Assembly: GCA_964247055.1 (NCBI GenBank)
Contig: OZ176051.1
Span: 3,224,001-3,288,000 of the forward strand
Length of the DNA stretch: 64,000 nt
Source: Paragordius varius
Taxonomy: Eukaryota > Nematomorpha
Direction of reading: 5' to 3'
This document shows positions 50,864 to 62,399 of this stretch, in pieces. Position 1 is the stretch's first letter, and every line of letters starts with the position of its first letter. The position numbers and the translations under genes are program-made. The notes below the pieces were generated by a model. That model was not told the origin of the DNA. It saw nothing but the letters and a program-made list of their open reading frames with translations, and did not search any database.

Positions 50864-53039
50864 TACAGTCATGTAGACTTTATATTGTTAAAGATTTACT
50901 TTTTTTCGTTAATTGGGTATTAATATTTGGTAAAGAATATAAAAACAAGAGCTATATGGTATTACCATATCATATTCTTTAAAAAAGTAAAAGAAGTGTG
51001 GGGGAAGGGCGTCGGAAATCTTTAGTAAAAAATGAAAATCTTAAAATATTGTTATAGGGGAATGGTAATATTTTTGTTAATCTTTTAGCAAAATTTATAT
51101 GTTGATTTTTTTTAAAAAATTTATTTCGCAGTACGCATATGAAAGAGGATTGACGTGAGAATTAACATAGGCTTTAATTTGATGGATATTTTGTAATGTT
51201 AAATTTTGAGAATATTACAGCAATTTATGTTAACATTTAAAATTGTGTTACGTATTTAGATGCGGAATTTTGTGGGTTTGTATTCTTAATAATTTAATAA
51301 ATAGTAAAATGGGTATTTTAATATTATTTATGATTCATAATTAAATTCAATAATTACTATTTTTCAACATGATAAATACCTGTATTAATCAAAATTGGTA
51401 TTATTATTTTAAATAGTTGTTATTAGTAATTAAAATACAGGTTATATATTTGTGAAAATTTAATTAGATTATAGATTGGTTTTGTTTTTATGTTTTTCAT
51501 GGTTAATTTTTATGTGTTTACATTTTAATCAGGTAAAAATTGCGGTTTTTAAATTTAGTCAAATTTAATTTTTATGTTTTTTAGGATTTGCATTGCAAAT
51601 TGTAATTAATTACTACATATTGGAAATTTTAAAATACAGGTAAAAATGGCGGTTAATTTCAAATTTATTTATTTTTTCATTGGTATTTGTAATTAATTAT
51701 ATATTGTGGACATTTTAATAACTACAGTAAAATTTTCAGTTTTTAATAAATTTAATAAAAATTGAGATTTTGTTTTTTAGATTTGTAATTATTTTATTTT
51801 GTCAATTTAATAAAAACAGGAATTGCGGTTTATAACAAATTTCAAATTTTTATTTTGTATCATTGTTAATTGTAATTAATTATTACATATTTTGGACATT
51901 TTAATAAATACAGGTGAAAATGCCAGTTTTTAAAATTTAACATGTTTTGTATCATTGTTATTTGTTTTTAATTAATAAATATTTTGGACATTTAAAAAAC
52001 AGGTGAAAATTGCCGTTTTTAATAAATTAGTAAAATATATTAATTACTATATATTTTTGATACATTGATATATACAGGTAATTACTATCATTTGAATAAA
52101 TTAGCAAGGTTGAACAAAATATTGAAAAATTATTAATTTTATTAAATACCGCAATTTTCACCTGTTTTTTAGATGTCGAAAATATTTGATAATTAATAAC
52201 AAATAACAATGATACAAAAAAATTATAATTGAAATTTGTTAAAAACCGCCATTTTTACCTGTATTTTTTAAAATTTCCAAATATGTAGTATTTAATTACA
52301 ATTAACAATGTTAAATAAAAAAACAAAAAAAATTAAATTTGACTAAATTTAAAAACCGCAATTTTTACCTGATTAAAATGTAAACACATAAAAATTAACC
52401 ATGAAAAACATAAAAACAAAACCAATCTATAATCTAATTAAATTTTCACAAATATATAACCTGTATTTTAATTACTAATAACAACTATTTAAAATAATAA
52501 TACCAATTTTGATTAATACAGGTATTTATCATGTTGAAAAATAGTAATTATTGAATTTAATTATGAATCATAAATAATATTAAAATACCCATTTTACTAT
52601 TTATTAAATTATTAAGAATACAAACCCACAAAATTCCGCATCTAAATACGTAACACAATATTTTAAATGTTAACATAAATTGCTGTAATATTCTCAAAAT
52701 TTAACATTACAAAATATCCATCAAATTAAAGCCTATGTTAATTCTCACGTCAATCCTTTTTCATATGCGTACTGCGAAATAAATTTTTAAAAAAAAATCA
52801 ACATATAAATTTTGCTAAAAGATTAACAAAAATATTACCATTCCCCTATAACAATATTTTAAGATTTTCATTTTTTACTAAAGATTTCCGACGCCCTTCC
52901 CCCACACTTCTTTTACTTTTTTAAAGAATATGATATGGTAATACCATATAGCTCTTGTTTTTATATTCTTTACCAAATATTAATACCCAATTAACGAAAA
53001 AAAGTAAATCCTTAACAATATAAAGTCTACATGACTGTA
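50864..53039. mobile_element. Foldback element, copy 2, inside the Gypsy element
   Basis: Ends TACAGTCATGTAGAC and GTCTACATGACTGTA, with ATAA on each side (50860-50863, 53040-53043); a TA target with CAGT ends is an equal reading. The whole 2.18 kb is a near-perfect palindrome centred near 51950-52050. The arms hold degenerate ~105-bp direct repeats ('GGTAAAAATTGCGGTTTTTA', 'TTAATTACTACATATT') and the GATTGACGTGAGAATTAA core shared with the element at 38574-41449. The arms are more alike here than in copy 1, so this insertion is younger. No transposase is encoded. Confidence 0.88.
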
Positions 53040-55799
53040 ATAAGATAACAATCTTAGGGAAAACTATGGTCACTGTGACGTTGTACAATGAAAAGAAAAC
53101 GTTACCATGTATCGTAACTAAAAGCAATTTTGATCCAATTTTTGGATTACCTTGGATAAAAGCGTACAAGCTACCTTTTCCAAAAGGTGTAATCAATAAT
53201 ATAAATTCTAATGAGAAGATGGAGCTGACCAAAATATTTCCAAAACTATTCTCAAAGGAACTTGGTTGTTACAACGGCAATCCGATCAAAATTTTTTTGA
53301 CACCGGATGCAAAACCAAAAGCTTTTCCATGCCGTAGAGTTCCTCTACCATTGCAACCATTGGTAGAAAATGAATTGAATAGATTGTTAGATTTGGGGAT
53401 TATAGAACCAATAGACCCAACAACAACTGAGATATCTTGGGCAACCCCAACGGTCAACGTGTTAAAATCCAATGGGGAGGCTCGTATCTACGCCGATTTT
53501 CGTGTCACAATCAATCCTTATCTATCAAAAGATTCTCATATCATTCCGACATTTGATCAATTATTGGGTAAAATCGGAAATGGACATTCATTTTCAGTTT
53601 TGGATCTCAAGGATGCCTACTTACAACTACCGGTTGACAAAGAATGCTCTAATATTCTGACAATTACAACACACAGAGGTTACTTTACGTATAAACGATT
53701 ACCTTTCGGGCTCACAAATGCTCCAATGATATTTCAACGAGTTATGGATCAAATTCTGGATGATTGCACAGGCGTTTGTGCTTATCTGGATGATGTTCTG
53801 GTAACCGGCAATACAGACACTCAACACAAAGCAAATCTTGAGCATGTGTTGGAGAAACTTGAACAGGCCGGATTCCGTTTGCAACCGGATAAAATGAAAT
53901 TCTTCCAGGAAAAAGTATCCTACATGGGATACGAAATATCTAAAAGAGGTATTAAGCCAACGGATGAAAAAATCAAGGCTATTTTGAAATGTCCTGTTCC
54001 AAAGGACAAAACAACATTACGGTCCTTTTTAGGACTATTAAACTTTCATGAAAAATTTATTCCAAGATTACATTCAGTCATAAGTGATCTACACACTTTA
54101 ACTGGAAACAAAATGCCATGGAAATGGGATAATATTCATGATAAACAATTTGCACTGTCAAAACAACTAATAGCAAATTTTGGGTGCCATCCTGTTCCAT
54201 GTAACCGAAGATGGCAAGCGGCCAATCTCTTTCGGATCCAGGAAATGTTTGAATTCTGAAAAACATTATTCGACGATCGAAAGAGAGGCCAAGGCGATTT
54301 TGTTCGCGGTAAACAAATTTCACCCTTTCATATATGGGAGATCTTTTAAAATATTGACTGATCATAAACCACTGATTAAATTATTTGGGGAAGACCGGAA
54401 CTTAACCGGAGTCACTAATATAAAATTATTACGTTGGATTTATAAAATATCGGGGTATGATTATACCATTCATTTCAATAAAGGGGTTCAAAATTTAGCT
54501 GATCCCCTATCAAGATTAGCAATTGACGATCCTGAAATGGATGATGATCATGCTGTAGCTGAAAAAATTCGGTTCTTATCTATGAACGATTTGAACATTA
54601 ATAAAAAAAATGTATTAGTTCAGTCCAATAAGGACCCGGTGATAAAAAAATTAAAAAGTGCATTAAATTCCAACAATTGGGATGATCCAGATCTAAAAAA
54701 TTATCAATCACATCGCAACGCTATCCAAGCATCGTATGGTTTAGTTTATTTGGAGGATAGACTCATTGTTCCTAGATCCATGCAAAATGAAGTCCTAAAC
54801 TACTTTCACACTGGACCACCAGGGATAAGTACCATGAAGTCCTTTGCGAGCCACAGTGTATATTGGCCAGACTTGGACCAAAGTATTGAATTGCTTGCGA
54901 AGACATGTGACTCATGTCAAAGATACAAGCCCAATGTCCAGGAAAATCCAACATACAAATGGAATTTTAACACCGCCGTCTGGGAAAGAATACACATAGA
55001 TATTGCTGGTCCCATTGATAATTTCTACTGGCTGGTAACAATTGACAGCTCGTCCAGATGGCTGGAAGTTAATTTATTAAAACAAGTTACGAGCAGGTCT
55101 GTTTTAAATTGCTTAGAACAATTGTTTGCGAGATATGGTTTTCCTAAAATGATAGTAAGTGATAATGCATCGTATTTTGTATCGCACGATTTTGATGAAA
55201 GGCTTAAACACTTAAACATCAAACATGTTACGTCGAGTCCTTATCACCCACGAACGAATGGGTTGGTAGAAAGATCTATTTACACATTGAAAACTAAATA
55301 TAAAGCTACGAAGAGGGCTGACATCTCTCCGCAAGAAGCAATGAATACCATTTTGTGGAGCTATCGGCAAGCAATTCATAGTGCAACGAGAGCAACACCG
55401 TGCTCATTATTCCTAAAAAGAAAATTGTTAGGTCCCTTGTCATGGTTAAAGACAATACCATCAGATTTTACGGATAATACTAGAGCCCCCTTACGAGAAT
55501 TCGACGTTGATGATGCTATTCTGATTAAAAATGAAACAGCAGAGGGGTGGCGGAAAGGAAATGTAATTGAAAGAACAGGATTATTATCTTACAAGATTGA
55601 TGACGGTAGCAAAATTCAGCGAAAACACGCCGATCAGCTACAGAAGTCTGTTATGTCACAACCCGCCCTTGACATTGTACCAGAGATCCCAGTTACGGAA
55701 GCTGTGGAGTCGGAGTGTAACTTGACAGAAGTACAAAACCGTTATCCTCGCCGGGAACGAAAAGCTCCGGATCGTCTTTCTTATTAAAGGTGGGAGATA

Positions 55800-56136
55800 T
55801 GATATGATGTTATATAATATGCAACAAAACATAACTCTATTTTATATATTACGTTGCTATTCAATGCATACTTATAATACTTTTCTGTTATTAATATTTT
55901 ACGTGACATGTTATATACTACGTAACAAGTTTTAGACTACGTGACTGTTTTATAAATGCACACTCATCATTCTCAGAAATTTGTATATGTTAATGCACGA
56001 TAAAAATATATAATAAGATCCGTATACATTTCTCGGAATTAAATATAACCTATATAAACAACAACTTCTTTAAGTCCATTGCATTACTGTGTTTTCCCAT
56101 TATTGTGTTATAATAAATTATACCCAACTGATATTA
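55800..56136 (+). repeat. 3' LTR of the Gypsy element
   Basis: Same length and boundaries as the 5' LTR, preceded by the purine tract AAAGGTGGGAGATA. Confidence 0.95.
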
Positions 56137-56633
56137 GTAGGGCAAAAAACTTACCAATAAATACAAAATTTTTACATAATTGAAAATATTTTTATCAATT
56201 TAATACCTTTTTCCTTTTTTGTCCTAGTTTACTTTTAGGTAGTTTTATATCCCAGAGCTCAAATTTGTGAATAAACTACTGTTTTAGTTATTTAAGTTAT
56301 GATTTAATTATCAAACATTGCTCACATGCATATGTGAATCTAAAATTGGGACAGCTCCAAAACACGATCGAAACAAACAGCTGTTATTAAAAAAATATAT
56401 AAACTTAAGTAACCATAACATACATTATTTGCCTGTTGCATTAGCGATTTAAGAAAATTTATAAAAAAAAATGACGGGTAAAAGTTTGAGATGAGGATTT
56501 TTTTATAATTTTACATTTTTATAATCTAAAGCATATTTTCAAATTTGGCTTAACACTTGGATACAAAACATTCCTTTCAGTTTTTCGATTTAAATTGGGG
56601 TAGCTGGATATCCCAGACCAATTTACTAAAAAT

Positions 56634-57298
56634 CAGGGCTTTAAAGCGGTTCAAAAAAGTGGAACCGGAAGTTAGTTCATTAAAAATTTTGCGGTTCTGG
56701 AACCGGTTCTTTACATTTAGAACCGCCATTTTCGGTTCCCGACTTTTGATTAAATGATTTACAAAATTATTATTATTTTAATAAAACTAAAATATTAACA
56801 ATTTATAAATCAAACAATTTATTATAAATTGCCAAATGTATAATGAAAGAAATATAGTGTAGCATATTAAATTAAACAAATTAAAAAAATATAGGAAAAT
56901 GTATATAACGTATAAATTGAGAGTTAAATTATGTATGGCATCTAAAAAAATCTTTATTTAACTTTAAAAAATTATTTCACCAAGCAATTTGCTGGTCAAA
57001 CTGCTTCTCAGGTCTAAAAATATAAAATTAAGGGGTTTCAACGGAAATCTTATATGTATTATAAATAAACTCGACTTTTTTACTTTTTTTAGAAGAGCCG
57101 AATCGCTTTAAATTCAGAGAGTATCTCTAATATAATATTAGGCGCTTAGTTTTAGGTTTAGAGTTTGAAGAATGTAATATGTAGTGGTACAATACCAGTA
57201 ATTAAGGGGGTGGAACCGGAACCGGGTTGGTTCTTGAACAGCCAATGGAACCGGTTCTTGTTAAAATCCCAGGAACCGGGTTCCGGTTCCAAGTCCTG
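56634..57298. mobile_element. 665-bp hAT MITE with AACCGG-rich ends and perfect target duplication
   Basis: CAGGGCTTTAAAGCGGTTC at the left and GGTTCCAAGTCCTG at the right are flanked by CTAAAAAT on both sides (56626-56633, 57299-57306). GGAACCGG words cluster in both ends. There is no coding frame. Confidence 0.88.
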
Positions 57299-57306
57299 CT
57301 AAAAAT

Positions 57307-60079
57307 CTATTGTTGTAAAGTTCTATCGCTTTATTTATATTTATTTATCCCTAATTAACTAAATATAACAGGATATTAACATTGTAGGTCGAGTCTATAC
57401 AATCGAATTACAAATATCTACTATTTATATTTAGCATCGCCACAGCAGAAAGTAAACATCTTTAAAAGTCATTTTTTGTAATTTATAGGCTTATAAAGAC
57501 ATATATTTGATTATCCTTATCTATGATATTTGACAGTTATTGTATCCCGAGAAATAAAAATAAAATTAGTCTTATATATTTGTAAAGAGATTTGCTTAAA
57601 TTAACATTCCACGTAACTCCTTTTATATTTAGGTTAACTATAAAATATTATTAAATCATGAAAGAAACAGAATCATATATAACAGATGGTTTTGTCAACA
57701 GGTCGAAAAAATTTCAAAAAATTTTGAACTTCCAGAATAATTCTACCGAATAACATCGTTTTGATATTTGATGATTTATATCATGTATCTTTATTTATTC
57801 TTTAATCATCTTTCAAAATAAATCAAAACTTGCTTTTTCTTTCTAGAAGTTAAGCGTTTATTATTTAGATCAGTGAAACTCAAACCGCGGCCGGGGCTCC
57901 ATTATGCCATATTTTATTCGGCCCGTTAATTTTAATGAGTATTTAGGATTGTTTGATGGATAATCACAACGGATTCTGATTTAGGATGGATCGGTAATAG
58001 TATAATGAAATTTAATTTCCAAATAATTTATTTAAATTATTTTCATAGTTTATGCAAACAATTCAAGAGGATCTAGCGCAAGATATAAACTTTGATCATA
58101 AAGGGAACTTTAGGGAGAAAACAAATACAAGAGACGCTCCTATTGGGATAACCTCTTCAATGAACAAAGTTTAGGTCATGAATGTTTACTATGTGCTCAA
58201 GTTCAGAAAAAAATAATAAACAAGCATGTTATTTTTTCTCCGAATACTCATTTATTACCGTTTTATATAACGAAAAAATCAATAATAATAATTTAGCACA
58301 TAGCCATAAATGATTGTTTTTCTGTGTTTTTTGCCAATCGGATTTTGGCATACTTGGCAAAATATTATAAATTTTTTATCAACAGATCTTGGACACAACT
58401 AGCACCTTGTATAATATATAAATATATATATGTCTTTGGCACATTAATATTATTGTGTTCCAAAATTCCCATTTTCTAGAGCCGAAAACGATGAGTTTGT
58501 TAGTATTTTTTGTTTTTCTTGCGTACTTGAGACAAGTTTTTTTTACTGATTTCATTTAAAACGCCCATAGCAATCAAGATATCTAAATTTGTATATAAAT
58601 AATATACCTAAAAAGGCATCAAATTCTTTTGTATTCAAATCAATCCAGTTTTCCGATTGAACCTAAGAATTGTGTATAATCAAATTTTTTATGTTATTAA
58701 TTATGATAGAATTAAATGTTGTAAGTGGGTCTTGGATAATTGATTTAGGACCGAGGATATAACGGATTATGTTGGATTGCTTAATTTTAGTAGGATTTAA
58801 GGGTTTAATCCAAACAAATGATTTTTAATAAGTTAGATTTTCCATTATTTTAAAATCTAAATATATTTTTTTATACCTGACTCCGAAGATGAGGAGTTAC
58901 TATCCACATTATCGCTCGAATAATCTCTGCTACTATCAAAACTATCTAATTCTTCCAAAACAAAAAAAATAAATGCTTCGTAGCGGAAAATATTTTAAAT
59001 GATATCTTTACAGGAAGAGGGAATATGCAAACTCAAAAAAATAAGATGTATTCTGGTTAAAATCAAAATAATTCTGGCGCCAACCAATTCAAGATAAGAA
59101 TTTTTTTAGATACTTTGGTTTAATTATATAATTTTTATTGAGAAGAATCATAAATTTAAATTAGGGTCATTCTATTCGGTAGTTTTTTAAAAGTACCAAT
59201 TAAAAAATGGTCTGGGGTATCTAGATACCCCAATTTTAATCAAAGTGTTAATATCAATTAAAGTAGATCCTACTGTTGTGGACACAAACGCTGCTATATT
59301 ATTGCAAACAGTTATAACACGTTGTGATACACGTAGTTAATATTGTTAGTTGTGTCTTAACACAAAATAATTAGTATATAATTGAAGTATTGTGATATTA
59401 AACGGATATGTTTAATTTTGGTATAAAATGTTTTCTTTGTAATATACTCCCCTCACCATTAATAGCTTATTAAGGTATTTAAATTACAAATCAGTCTGGG
59501 ATAAAATTACCCCAAAAGATAATGGAGTGTTAAAACACTCCATACTTTTTACAAAAATTTAATTTTTAGCGAAATTTTGTTGAAGCGTACTTCATACTAT
59601 TTTGACGCATGATGGAAACGGTATAAAAATCCTTTTGCATCTAAACACATTTTCTATGTAATTTATTGATGCTTAACATTTCAATCATATCAGAATTTTA
59701 ATTTAAAGGTTCGTTTACCTTAAAATTTTGCTAAATTTCGGTAAAAAATACCATTTAAAGTTTACATAATTTTTAAGACGAACGAATATTTTAATCAAAA
59801 CATGCCTCAAATTAGTGTGAAGTATGCTTTAACAACATCTTGCTAAAAATTAAAATTCTGAAAAAGTATGCATTTTTTAGGATTTTTTTTATGTCAAAAT
59901 TTAAGATATATTTAAAATTTTATCGAATCCTGGCATTTTTGCGTTAATTTCAAATGAACTACCCCATTTTAGGAGAATGTGAAAAAATTTAGGATTTTAG
60001 CCCATTAAAAATTATTTTTTTTGCTTTTGATAGGTAGTTTATGGTATATATTTGTGATATTTTTGGAATGAAGCATATA
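57307..60079. other. Mostly featureless AT-rich stretch with repeat traces
   Basis: A hAT-like end motif CAGTGAAACTCAAACCGCGG lies at 57871. A plus-strand open stretch at 58051-58160 ('QEDLAQDINFDHKGNFREK') is unrecognised. Dispersed-repeat wording (compare 34905-35420) occurs at about 59190-59250 and 59560-59830. Otherwise I see nothing. Confidence 0.45.
58882..58990 (-). CDS. Possible acidic, serine-rich exon
   Basis: Minus-strand open stretch 'LEELDSFDSSRDYSSDNVDS' followed by serines and 'ES', ending at a GTATAA donor. Composition is unlike the surrounding AT-rich DNA. Such acidic N-terminal regions occur in piggyBac-type transposases and in many nuclear proteins; no partner exon was found. 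Confidence 0.3.
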
Positions 60080-60999
60080 GGGTGGGGTAATAAATGAGTC
60101 GCATTTGATTTTCAAGTCAAGCGTGACAAGTTGAGCAAATTTTCTTAAGCCAGCGAAAATACACTTGAAGATCGGTGATAAAAAACCCTTAAGTCAAGTT
60201 TTTTGCTTATGAATGTACCATTTTTTGCCACCCGATTCGAATTTTACGGATATTTTGATCGCCAAAGTTTATGAAATAAGGCACCAAAAATATAAACAAC
60301 CAATACAATATGCATTTATTGAAGTTTTCAAACACGTATGTTAAAATTTAAATATTGTAGATTTTTTTAAATTGAGTCAGGTATTTAAAATTTGTAAGTT
60401 GATGAGACCAATGGCCATTCTTTTATTATTTTTTGACAAGTTTAGCATTATGTTTTACAGTATAAAACATAATAATTATATAGTATTTTCTAATTATTTA
60501 TTCTCTATGCCAAAACTATCACGAAATAGTTGTTTTTTTATTTTGCTCTATTTTTTAATCAAGAAATTGTTCTGCCCCAGAGACCACCACGAATTCTTGT
60601 TTAATACTCTCCCAACTGCTAAACGTTTTGGCACTCATTTTGTTAGATCATTAGATCACTCTTATAAATATATTGGATATTTATATAACAACATCATATT
60701 ATTATTAATTGATTATTAAATTATATTAGAAATAAATTCATGATCAAAAAAATCTTTACATGTTTTTATAATATGAATCCACCTTTCTATTTTAAACAGA
60801 TTATTAACAGATAGAAATATACCCCTAACTTTAAGATTTTTTTATTAAACTTTAAACGATAATCAATAGTTCATCAAGTTACGAAGAAAATATAATAAAT
60901 TTAAGATATACATTTTTAGGATTACATCTAATAACCTATTGCAATCAGTTAAATTGATTCATTAAAGATATATGTTTATTTTAAAAAGTATTCAAAATA

Positions 61000-61257
61000 T
61001 ATACCATTTACCAAATTCACCCTTGAACAATTCAAATTGACCCTAAAAATAAATTAAGTGTTTTTTGGCTAATATAACTCATCAAGTTTATTATTTTTTC
61101 AGTATTATATTAATATTGCACAATATTTGATTTTTAAGAATATATAAAAATATAGGTAATTTTTAACTTTAAGAAACACTAATTTATTTTAGGGTGAACA
61201 ATTGTTCGATGGTGAATTTGTATTGTTCAAGGGTGAATTTAAACTGCAGATGGTATA
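61000..61257. mobile_element. Short MITE with TATACCAT ends
   Basis: Inverted ends of about 75 bp share TATACCAT, AAATTCACCCTTGAACAAT and ACCCTAAAAATAAATTA. It is nested in the GGTG family copy. Confidence 0.55.
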
Positions 61258-61624
61258 TTATTTTGATTATCCTCCAAAATAAAATTTTCTAATTAAAGTG
61301 AAGATATTTTATAAATTATTTCACATTTTATAGGAATAGGCGAACAAATTTTTAAATGTGTACGGTAGTGTTACTATTAATAATCAAATTTCTTTTGATA
61401 AAATTAAAAGTAAATACAATTTTAATACCTTTATTGATTTTTTGTGGGATTAATAAAATTACATTCAGAATAGTTCTGTGATTGCAAATGTTTTTGTTCA
61501 GAGGGCTCACGAGAATTGACGAAAGGTACTTTATGCACTTATATACATTTAGAAAAATCATTCCTTTTGTATCCACCCAATTTGTATAGCTTAATTAGCC
61601 AAAAATCATCAAATAAAAAGTTTG

Positions 61625-61748
61625 TAATTGAGTGGATAACGACGAAGGTTTCTAATGTAGAGGATGTGGAAATGGTCGTAAAATAACGTGAAAATAAAAT
61701 ATAATTTATTGGTTCAATTTTCGCCACATGCATCATCAGGAGATAGAG
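61625..61748 (-). mobile_element. Short insert with Penelope- or SINE-like wording
   Basis: Reads CTGATGATGCATGTGGCGAAA on the minus strand, followed by AATAAATTATATTTTATTTT. It splits a GGTG-family block whose two sides match the consensus. This kind of motif is found at the ends of some Penelope-like and SINE elements; the hammerhead stem II does not pair. Confidence 0.35.
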
Positions 61749-62042
61749 TTAATAACATTAACAAATGTTCCAATTACATATAAAACCTAAATTATATATA
61801 CATTTTCCAAAAATTAAATCCATATAAGTCTGTCAAGTGTCCCATGCAACAGACTTGTAAAATTTTCAAGTTTTACTTAATATGATTTTTTAACACCTCC
61901 CAATCAAGTTTTTTTACTTGACTTAATTCCCCTAATGTTAAATTTTTATATCAGATGAACGCAACCATCAGCTGGAAAACTTGCAAGTCATGTAAAAAAA
62001 ATCTTTACCACCCCACCCCAACCTTAGCTTTCACCAAAAAAT

Positions 62043-62384
62043 TTATAGAAAAAAATGTGCGCAAATTTTGCAATTGTTTGATACGGAGCACCTACCACAA
62101 AAATGTAAATAACTTTTTATACAATTAAGGGCCAAAACCAAAAGCACCATGATAATCCCGAGACATTTTCCAATCAGACTAATATATTTAAGCAGGTTAT
62201 TTTTTTGTGGACACCGTGTATAGATGAACAGTAAAAGTGGTTCTTTTTCAGTTTTATATTTACCTAAGGCATTGTTGATAAAATCTTTATTCCGGTTTAT
62301 CATTAAAATATCAAGTTTTTTTAAAATCTTTTTTATATTTCGGTAATTAATGAGTTTTGGGGAATTTATATACCAAAGGGTCAT
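62043..62384 (-). CDS. Unrecognised open frame
   Basis: 113 codons starting with ATG: 'INYRNIKKILKKLDILMINR' and a hydrophobic stretch 'LGIIMVLLVLALN'. The 5' end of this DNA overlaps dispersed-repeat wording, so it is more likely chance or repeat-derived than a gene. Confidence 0.15.
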   Translation of the reverse strand: MTLWYINSPKLINYRNIKKILKKLDILMINRNKDFINNALGKYKTEKEPLLLFIYTRCPQKNNLLKYISLIGKCLGIIMVLLVLALNCIKSYLHFCGRCSVSNNCKICAHFFL

Positions 62385-62399
62385 TTAAAATTATATTTA

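Larger units (their letters stand above)
49477..56136 (+). mobile_element. Young Ty3/Gypsy LTR retrotransposon carrying a foldback insertion
   Basis: Two 337-bp LTRs (49477-49813, 55800-56136) differ at about four positions (roughly 1%), so the insertion is recent. A 5-bp duplication GTAGG flanks it (49472-49476, 56137-56141). A primer-binding site with TGGCGACGAG follows the 5' LTR, and a purine tract precedes the 3' LTR. Parts in order: gag from ATG 49848; two CCHC zinc knuckles at about 50560-50670; an aspartic protease motif (FDTGAD) near 50765; reverse transcriptase (YLDD) at about 53300-53960; RNase H at about 54170-54550; integrase with an HHCC zinc region and a DDE core at about 54780-55500. 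The Gypsy order PR-RT-RH-IN is clear and no envelope gene is seen. Apart from the foldback element at 50864-53039 it looks nearly whole, with about one further break. Confidence 0.93.
60080..62019 (+). mobile_element. GGTG family copy enlarged by insertions
   Basis: Starts GGGTGGGGTAATAAATGAGT and ends TTTACCACCCCACCCC with the usual internal words. At about 60780-61555 the consensus is replaced by other sequence, including a small MITE, and at about 61625-61748 a further insert interrupts it, bringing it from 1.0 to 1.94 kb. Confidence 0.65.

Noticed and set aside
60372-60719. 115-codon plus-strand frame
   Set aside because: It lies wholly inside a GGTG-family element and matches non-coding consensus sequence.
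61700-61748. Second hammerhead ribozyme
   Set aside because: CTGATGA and GAAA are present on the minus strand but the bases between do not form a stem II.
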